Under the pieces are notes generated by a model. The model had not been told where the DNA came from. It made no database searches and saw only the letters and a program-made list of their open reading frames with translations. Shown here piece by piece: positions 1-4,546 of a stretch of DNA of 7,363 bases. A program made the position numbers and the translations under genes. The stretch comes from Selenomonas sp. (lineage in GTDB: Bacteria; Bacillota_C; Negativicutes; Selenomonadales; Selenomonadaceae). The stretch spans positions 1 to 7,363 of the forward strand of contig JAGAYB010000186.1 of the NCBI GenBank assembly GCA_017940705.1. The letters run 5' to 3'. The first letter of the stretch is position 1; each line of letters starts with the position of its first letter.

Positions 1-6
1 TAGTTG

Positions 7-48
7 GCATTGTAGGAAAATCCAAAAGTTTAGATTTTCCCACAATGC
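7..48. repeat. 16-bp inverted repeat at the left edge of the window
   Basis: Arms 7-22 (GCATTGTAGGAAAATC) and 33-48 (GATTTTCCCACAATGC) are complementary at 15 of 16 positions, with a 10-base loop. The sole mismatch is A14/C41, a G-U pair in the minus-strand RNA. On the plus strand it is followed by a moderately T-rich stretch, on the minus strand by none, so a terminator for a plus-strand unit to the left is possible. The GATTTTCC / GGAAAATC core recurs in the palindrome inside the nuclease gene. Confidence 0.65.
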
Positions 49-137
49 TTATCTTTTGGTCTTTGGTTCGGAATAGTGTAGTGCTGGCGGTCTATCTCTT
101 GTTTTCGGTTGCTTGCTTCCTTACCGTACATGAGCAT
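30..137 (-). other. Short open frame of 35 codons beyond the hydantoinase break, unrecognised
   Basis: After the hydantoinase similarity stops, the minus strand is open in another frame from an ATG at 135-137 to a TAA at 30-32. The product is rich in Gln, Lys and Arg (MLMYGKEASNRKQEIDRQ at the start). No ribosome binding site precedes it, and its last codons fall inside the hairpin at 7-48. It may be the tail of another broken gene or mobile element, or chance. I do not recognise it. Confidence 0.2.
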
Positions 138-474
138 TCTGCCAGGGGATATCTTCAACGATGGAGAAGTTCGTCGGCCGCTTATGGCGCGCGATATGGA
201 TGATATCGCGGAACCCTTTCGTCGTGATCATGCCCGCGCGGGCGCCCTTATGCTCGAGCACCATGTTCGTCGCAATCGTCGTGCCGTGGAAAATCTCGTC
301 AATCGCATCATGCGGCAGATTGAGCTTGTCGCAAATCGCATTGATGCCCTCCATCATGCCGATCGAAGGATTCTCCGGCGTCGTCGAGGTCTTGTACACT
401 TCAATCTTTCCGGCGTCGTCTACGTAAATGAAATCTGTAAACGTACCGCCGACATCTACGCCCATCCGCTTCAT
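121..474 (-). pseudogene. hyuA: N-terminal remnant of a hydantoinase/oxoprolinase A subunit
   Basis: The readable 117 residues begin MKRMGVDVGGTFTDFIYVD, the ASKHA-type phosphate-binding motif of hydantoinase A / 5-oxoprolinase N-terminal domains. They continue through TTPENP, HGTTIATNMVLEHKGAR and GMITTKGFRDIIHIARHKRP to NFSIVEDIPWQ, all typical of the family. After PWQ (around 139) the expected continuation is lost, and the frame ends at TAA (121-123) after five further residues. Complete A subunits are about 650-700 residues, so more than four fifths is gone and the ATP-dependent ring-opening activity must be lost. Rows in this fragment are about 60% G+C, like the hydrolase remnant and unlike the BREX genes. 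With the upstream hydrolase it would fit ATP-dependent (N-methyl)hydantoin breakdown to a carbamoyl amino acid and then its amidohydrolysis, though the exact substrate cannot be told. Confidence 0.85.
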
Positions 475-481
475 CGCAAAT

Positions 482-489
482 ACCTCCTT
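482..489 (-). promoter_or_regulatory. Strong Shine-Dalgarno of the hydantoinase remnant
   Basis: AAGGAGGT stands 7 nt before the ATG at 472-474. It fixes the start at MKRMGVDVGG, which matches the family N-terminus, and not the in-frame ATG 14 codons upstream. Confidence 0.85.
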
Positions 490-502
490 CAAGCAAAAAT
501 GC

Positions 503-552
503 CTGCCTTTTTTCAAACCGCCAGGAAAAACCTGACGCTTTGAGAAAGGCAG
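503..552. repeat. Long imperfect inverted repeat upstream of the hydantoinase remnant
   Basis: Arms 503-525 and 531-552 pair over about 22 positions around a five-base A loop (526-530; U loop in a minus-strand transcript). The inner part CCAGG/CCTGG-type pairing is GC-rich, the outer part is CTGCC/GGCAG, and there is one bulge, one mismatch and a few wobble positions. In the minus-strand transcript it lies about 30 nt before the hydantoinase start. There is no clean T-run directly after either arm, so a simple intrinsic terminator is not well supported; an attenuator, a processing site or a small palindromic repeat are alternatives. Confidence 0.6.
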
Positions 553-581
553 ACACCATTGTCTTCCTGTTCATTTTTCAT
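513..581 (-). CDS. Possible 22-residue leader-like small ORF, or the stub of a deleted gene
   Basis: An ATG at 579-581 is preceded by AGGAG (591-595) with a 9-nt gap and opens a frame of 22 codons (MKNEQEDNGV... ending in FLAV) before TGA at 513-515. Its second half runs through the long hairpin at 503-552. The ribosome binding site suggests real translation at some time. It could be the start of a gene lost by deletion, such as a transporter between the hydrolase and the hydantoinase, or a leader peptide. No homology is recognised. Confidence 0.3.
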   Translation of the reverse strand: MKNEQEDNGVCLSQSVRFFLAV

Positions 582-607
582 TGGTTCCAGCTCCTGTGCT
601 TTCCCGC

Positions 608-829
608 TCAGTCCAGCGCGCGGGCATGCTTCGTATATACCGAGCTGTCGATCCCTTCCAGATATTTCACGACTTCATCGACGGGAACGACGTCGCAGAA
701 CTTCGCTTCCATATCGAAGAGGTTCCATTCGATGACGCCCGGGACGCGGTCGCCGACCGTCCCCTCCGGCACGATGGTCTTGAAGCCATAGCCCGTGGAA
801 TCCATGACCGTGTGGCGGACGCAGGCGCA
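608..829 (-). pseudogene. C-terminal remnant of an isochorismatase-fold cysteine hydrolase
   Basis: About 73 residues are readable, from CACVRHTVMDSTGYGF through IVPEGTVGDR and NLFDMEAKFCDVVPVDEVV to the TGA at 608-610. This pattern (catalytic Cys within CVRHT, then D..GY, a short strand, GDR, and an F..F.DVV.. DEV ending) is the C-terminal third of the isochorismatase / N-carbamoylsarcosine amidase family, whose members run about 180-260 residues. The N-terminal part with the catalytic Asp and Lys is missing, so the fragment cannot be active. The frame stays open up to a GTG at 862 that overlaps the pglZ stop, but the extra residues (TCGGKTAIVP) do not look like the family, and no ribosome binding site is properly spaced. 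Reading direction matches the hydantoinase fragment downstream, which suggests a former shared operon. The family call rests on motif pattern only. Confidence 0.72.
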
Positions 830-858
830 GGGTACTATGGCTGTTTTTCCCCCACAGG
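830..858. other. Left boundary of the BREX segment (junction with chromosomal remnant)
   Basis: Directly after the pglZ stop (859-861) about 30 bases match neither pglZ nor the hydrolase family; then the minus strand reads in frame into the middle of a cysteine hydrolase, beginning around the CACVRHT codons. Composition changes here: a row inside the hydrolase remnant (721-780) counts 70% G+C and a row in the pglZ end (901-960) counts 42%. No terminal inverted repeat, direct repeat or integrase remnant was recognised at the junction, so the mechanism is unknown. Confidence 0.65.
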
Positions 859-3465
859 TCACTCCATAAAATTGAACTCATCCTTCTGGAATGCCGTATC
901 AATCTGAAACTCGACCTTCTGTACCACTTCGCTTGTGTCTGCATTTTGAATAACGAGGAAATACTGGACACTACGGCTATAATCACCTGCCTTGAGGTTG
1001 AAGTTACAGCGGAATGAACGGTCTGTGCTTTCCGGGCTGACCTTATCGGCTATAATGCGCTGAACGTCACTGATGGCATTATCATAGGCATCCGTAAAGT
1101 ACACATCATAGTTTGCCGGTACAAAGCCGGAACCCGCAGCCTCGACCTGATAGAAGTTCAAGCCAAAGTCCATATTGCTGACCTTATGGCCGGAACTCAA
1201 GAGTCTAACCTGTACCGGCTTCATGGCGTACTGTTCGCGATTCTTTCTAAAGGCAGCCGAATCGGTACGTACATGCTTAAATTCGAGGACGGGAACCACC
1301 ATTTCCTGAAGGCTCACACCGCCATGGACAAAGTTCATGCCGCTGCCCTTTACTTTGAGCCTTATCTGTTCCTTTGGCGCAAAGCCCTTGAAATCACCAT
1401 TTTCCGGCATGAAATTCACAGCCAAAAGATGGTCTGCCTCGGCCTCTTTGTCTGTAATAACATAACGCCGGGACAGCTCAACAATATTTTCCTTAGCAAG
1501 GCCGCTGCCTGCCTTGCTATCTTCTGCCAGCGGTCTGCCCGTATACAAGAAGCCATGGTCAGAAGTCAGGATGATATTGGTACCACCAAACTCATTGATG
1601 ATAATGCGCACGAGATTTTTTAGTTCATCAATCGTTTCATGGCAAGCCGTAAAGACCTTCTTATCATCGGTATGGCTGGCAGCATCAATGGTGTCATGGT
1701 AGATATAGACTACTTCCATGCCTTTGACCTTCGCTGTGCGCTCACTGCGTTTCATCAAGTTCAGTTCAGATGCCTTCAGTGCAACGCTCTTGGGATTTGC
1801 TCCCTTCAGTATTGCATCACGATTACCGGCATCCGTTGACTGTCCATCTGCAAGTACCGATAAATTTCCACTGCCGTCCAGCTTCACAGACAGATTTTCA
1901 TGGGGCAACAAGGCAGCCATGCCAAATTTCGTGATGCTAGGGAACATGGACTGACAACTTTCAAGATTCACTTCACTGGGAATCTCCCTTGCCAGTTCAT
2001 CAGCGAGCGTTGCTGCCACTTCATAGCGCATAGCATCCGATATTACGACAAAAATACGGTACTTTACACCAGCCACTTTAGTCTTGTAGAAATCAGACTG
2101 TTGAGGAATTTCCTGTATCTTGCCGAACTCACTTAAATCATGCGCTATATTCTTTGTCCAGTTTTCACCCAGCTGGGCCAGATAGTCATTGGTGTAATGG
2201 TTTTCGACCATTTCTGCCAGCTGCTTATAAGCATCATCCAAAACTTCTGGCAGATTTCTTCCTAAAGTCTTAGCAAAGGCAGCATGGAATTTACGGTAGT
2301 AACTATCCATGCGGTAATAGTTTCCGGTATAGGCCTCCCATACCTCTCGGGGATTGGTCAGATGGAAGCCAGTCCGATGCTCCTCTGCAAAGGCAAGTAT
2401 ATTGCCATATTGCCAAAGCCCTTCATACAGGCTTTCCCATTCATCGTACCAGAAAGCACTCCGGCGGCGTTCACATACTTTGCGAATAGTCTCGGGATGC
2501 ACAAGGTTGTCAAGACAGTCCTGCAGCAGACGCTCTAAAACGACCCCATCAACGCAGGGAAGCAGGTCAAAGCTCCCCAGTTCATCTAACGACAAGCCTT
2601 TCAGACGGTGAGCAAAATTCAAAGATTTTTCCACCCTCTGCGCTACCGGCTGAAATTCCCTTCTTCGCACACCGTGCATCCATTCCGATATAAAGTCAAA
2701 AGCATAGGTTTCAAATCCATCGCCTTTGAGGGTTTCTATTTCCTTGAAAGCCCGGTTGGGCAACACACGGCTGGCCGCTGTTACAAACAAGTAGAGCAGC
2801 AAACGAGAAAGGTTGCTTGCATCCTTTTCATCGTAACCAGTAATCTGCCGTACCATAGACCAGAAAACGCCTGTCAAGTTGAAGCTCTCCAACTTCTGAT
2901 AAGCTTCGTTTTCCTCCATAACCGTTCCGGCAGTAAACACTGCACGCAGGATATCACCCACTTCAATGCTCTTGCTCTTTACCAGTACGGCCATCATGCC
3001 AAGCATGATTTTTGACTGGGTATACTCACCCTCACAAACGTTGATAAACTGCTGTCTGCGTTCTCGGGCATTGAAAAACTTTCGATACTGCTTCAAAAGC
3101 TTCCGATACGAAAGCTCGTCCGGGATTTTTGCCTCATCCATCCACATGGATATAAGGTCAGCCCGGAAGCTGCCGCTTGCAATTTCAATATCCAGCAGCC
3201 AGTTATCCTCCAATGTTTCATAATCAAAGGGCACATACACCAAATAGTTGCTGGTGAGGTCATCATGGGAAAGAATCTTCTTGGTCAAAAATTGATTCTT
3301 TCCCGTAAGTTTCAATACCTTGGCATTATCCAGTTGCAATGTATCAATTTCCTCGGCAAATTCTCCCTCTGGGTCATGCCAGAAGATAATATGCCGTTCA
3401 TAGTATTCTTTTAACGGCAGGGCAAATCTCCTATTCAACTCCTGCACAATTTCTGCTATATCCAT
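859..3465 (-). CDS. pglZ: BREX type 1 alkaline-phosphatase-superfamily protein PglZ (type A)
   Basis: PglZ is a core component of every known BREX system; it belongs to the alkaline phosphatase superfamily and acts with PglX. The 868-residue length and the opening residues (MDIAEIVQELNRRF, then IIFWHDPEGEF at 26-36) match the long type A form of BREX type 1. An N-terminal helical region of about 450 residues precedes the PglZ domain. Metal-site-like motifs are visible: VVISDAMRYE (473-482), FPSITKFGMAALLP with Thr512 (508-521), YIYHDTIDAASH (587-598) and LTSDHGF (633-639). NFVHGGVSLQEMVVPVLEF (711-729) follows. The end, FQIDTAF...DEFNF, resembles a natural terminus, so the gene appears complete. 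The ATG at 3463-3465 follows AGGAG (3472-3476) by 6 nt, and the upstream stop is 3 nt away. No brxL follows; the next sequence is a truncated hydrolase. Confidence 0.95.
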   Translation of the reverse strand: MDIAEIVQELNRRFALPLKEYYERHIIFWHDPEGEFAEEIDTLQLDNAKVLKLTGKNQFLTKKILSHDDLTSNYLVYVPFDYETLEDNWLLDIEIASGSFRADLISMWMDEAKIPDELSYRKLLKQYRKFFNARERRQQFINVCEGEYTQSKIMLGMMAVLVKSKSIEVGDILRAVFTAGTVMEENEAYQKLESFNLTGVFWSMVRQITGYDEKDASNLSRLLLYLFVTAASRVLPNRAFKEIETLKGDGFETYAFDFISEWMHGVRRREFQPVAQRVEKSLNFAHRLKGLSLDELGSFDLLPCVDGVVLERLLQDCLDNLVHPETIRKVCERRRSAFWYDEWESLYEGLWQYGNILAFAEEHRTGFHLTNPREVWEAYTGNYYRMDSYYRKFHAAFAKTLGRNLPEVLDDAYKQLAEMVENHYTNDYLAQLGENWTKNIAHDLSEFGKIQEIPQQSDFYKTKVAGVKYRIFVVISDAMRYEVAATLADELAREIPSEVNLESCQSMFPSITKFGMAALLPHENLSVKLDGSGNLSVLADGQSTDAGNRDAILKGANPKSVALKASELNLMKRSERTAKVKGMEVVYIYHDTIDAASHTDDKKVFTACHETIDELKNLVRIIINEFGGTNIILTSDHGFLYTGRPLAEDSKAGSGLAKENIVELSRRYVITDKEAEADHLLAVNFMPENGDFKGFAPKEQIRLKVKGSGMNFVHGGVSLQEMVVPVLEFKHVRTDSAAFRKNREQYAMKPVQVRLLSSGHKVSNMDFGLNFYQVEAAGSGFVPANYDVYFTDAYDNAISDVQRIIADKVSPESTDRSFRCNFNLKAGDYSRSVQYFLVIQNADTSEVVQKVEFQIDTAFQKDEFNFME

Positions 3466-3468
3466 GGA

Positions 3469-4533
3469 TTACTCCTGATTCTTTTCCTGTTGCTGAAGAT
3501 AAAAAATTGTCTTTTGGGCTTCTATTTCTGAACGCAATTCTTCCTCCGTAGGCAAATATACTTTATATTTGGCTGCGAAAAGTTGTTCGTTGCCATGCAG
3601 AATAGAAAATCTGGCAATATCTTCATCGGTGTCCGTGCAAAGTAGTATACCAATCGTAGGGTTATCGTCTTCTCTGCGCTTCAGCTCGTCATACATGCGA
3701 ACGTACATATCCATCTGGCCAACGTCCTGATGGCTTACCTTGGTTGTCTTCAGGTCGATAAGCACATAACATTTGAGGATGTAGTTATAGAACACCAAGT
3801 CAATGTAATAATCCTCTTTTTCCGTTCGGATATGCTGCTGACGGGCTACGAACGCATACCCCTTGCCAAGTTCCAGCAGGAATTTTTGCAGATTGCCAAT
3901 AATGCTCTTTTCCAGTTCACTTTCGGTAAAATCCGTATTGCTGGATAAACCAAGGAACTCCGCTATGACAGGATTTTTGATAAATTCCAGCGTGTCCTGC
4001 TGATAGGACTTGGTTTTCTCCATCATTTCCTGCTTAACCAGTTCCTTTTTCTGTGTCTGTAACAGGCGGTAGTAATACTGGGAACTAATATTTCGTTGCA
4101 AGGTACGGACACTCCATGTTTCTTCCGCCGCTTCCTTGGCATACCAGTCACGAGCTACTTGGTCATGTACTTGGAGCAAGGTGCGATAATGTGTCCATGA
4201 AAGAAGCCCCTGAGATTTTCCACGCAGTGAGTGGAAAATCTCGGGAAAGCACTGATAAAAGGAATAAAAGCTATACAAATTGGTCTTTGTAAAGCCCTTA
4301 CCACATGTTCTGGTCAGCTCTTTTGCCAGCATATTGATTACCTTGGCACCATATTCCGCACGGTCTTCCCCCTGCATGACTTCCTCGGCAATTCGTTTTC
4401 CCAGCAGCCAGTTTCTCTGCACCAACACCAGATTTATAGACTGGTATGCCTTTCTTTGAGCAACATCAATAATATGCTGCATATCATCTATGATATGCTC
4501 ACTTTTCTCGTAAGCAATAATATTATTCTCCAT
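3469..4533 (-). CDS. PDDEXK nuclease of the DUF1016 / YhcG family, inserted in the BREX operon
   Basis: This 354-residue protein has the two-part DUF1016 layout. The N-terminal helical domain (about residues 10-190) contains the family hallmark LLSWTHYRTLLQ near 111-122. The C-terminal PD-(D/E)XK nuclease-like domain (about 195-330) has acidic residues in ESELEK (205-210), DYYIDLVFY with D246, and VLIDLKT with D261 and K263, followed by QMDMYV (274-279). Numbering counts from an upstream GTG at 4536. I prefer the ATG at 4533 because a GAGGTG ribosome binding site (4541-4546) lies 7 nt before it, against 4 nt for the GTG. The gene begins 11 nt after pglX, and its last codons form the pglZ ribosome binding site, so it is probably co-expressed. 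YhcG-type genes often sit in restriction-modification loci; nuclease activity is inferred from the motifs. A 12-bp perfect palindrome lies in the N-terminal part, at the codons just before LLSWTHY. Confidence 0.9.
   Translation of the reverse strand: MENNIIAYEKSEHIIDDMQHIIDVAQRKAYQSINLVLVQRNWLLGKRIAEEVMQGEDRAEYGAKVINMLAKELTRTCGKGFTKTNLYSFYSFYQCFPEIFHSLRGKSQGLLSWTHYRTLLQVHDQVARDWYAKEAAEETWSVRTLQRNISSQYYYRLLQTQKKELVKQEMMEKTKSYQQDTLEFIKNPVIAEFLGLSSNTDFTESELEKSIIGNLQKFLLELGKGYAFVARQQHIRTEKEDYYIDLVFYNYILKCYVLIDLKTTKVSHQDVGQMDMYVRMYDELKRREDDNPTIGILLCTDTDEDIARFSILHGNEQLFAAKYKVYLPTEEELRSEIEAQKTIFYLQQQEKNQE
3472..3476 (-). promoter_or_regulatory. Ribosome binding site of pglZ inside the end of the nuclease gene
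   Basis: AGGAG lies 6 nt upstream of the pglZ ATG and is formed by the last two codons of the nuclease gene (CAG GAG) before its TAA. Translation of pglZ is therefore probably coupled to that of the nuclease gene, which would place the nuclease as a fixed member of the operon and not a loose insertion. Confidence 0.8.
4209..4245. repeat. Palindrome inside the YhcG-family nuclease gene
   Basis: GAGATTTTCCAC (4212-4223) and GTGGAAAATCTC (4231-4242) are perfectly complementary over 12 bp with a 7-base spacer. Pairing extends three more positions outward (one wobble, two C-G). It encodes the residues just before LLSWTHY in a stretch that varies in the family. The core GATTTTCC / GGAAAATC is shared with the hairpin at 7-48. 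Confidence 0.6.
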
Positions 4534-4540
4534 CACTCAA

Positions 4541-4546
4541 CACCTC
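4541..4546 (-). promoter_or_regulatory. Ribosome binding site of the YhcG-family nuclease gene
   Basis: GAGGTG overlaps the TGA stop of pglX and stands 7 nt before the ATG at 4533. This spacing favours that ATG over the GTG codon immediately before it. Confidence 0.7.

Noticed and set aside
1..120. tRNA, small RNA or insertion-sequence end at the left edge
   Set aside because: No cloverleaf, no transposase similarity and no terminal repeat pair could be seen; only the 7-48 hairpin is supported.
109..543. A 144-codon plus-strand frame covering the hydantoinase remnant
   Set aside because: It is antisense to a clear family N-terminus with a proper ribosome binding site; its Arg-rich product is a shadow in G+C-rich DNA.
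608..862. An 84-residue protein starting at the GTG that overlaps the pglZ stop (GTGA)
   Set aside because: The overlap suggests coupling, but no spaced ribosome binding site is present, the first ten residues are not hydrolase-like, and the fold would be incomplete; kept as a pseudogene remnant only.
675..986. A 103-codon minus-strand frame spanning the pglZ end and the hydrolase remnant
   Set aside because: It is out of frame with both recognised proteins, and its Arg/His/Gly-rich product shows no family features.
4533..4536. GTG at 4536 as the start of the YhcG-family gene
   Set aside because: The ribosome binding site is only 4 nt from the GTG but 7 nt from the following ATG, which is the better start.
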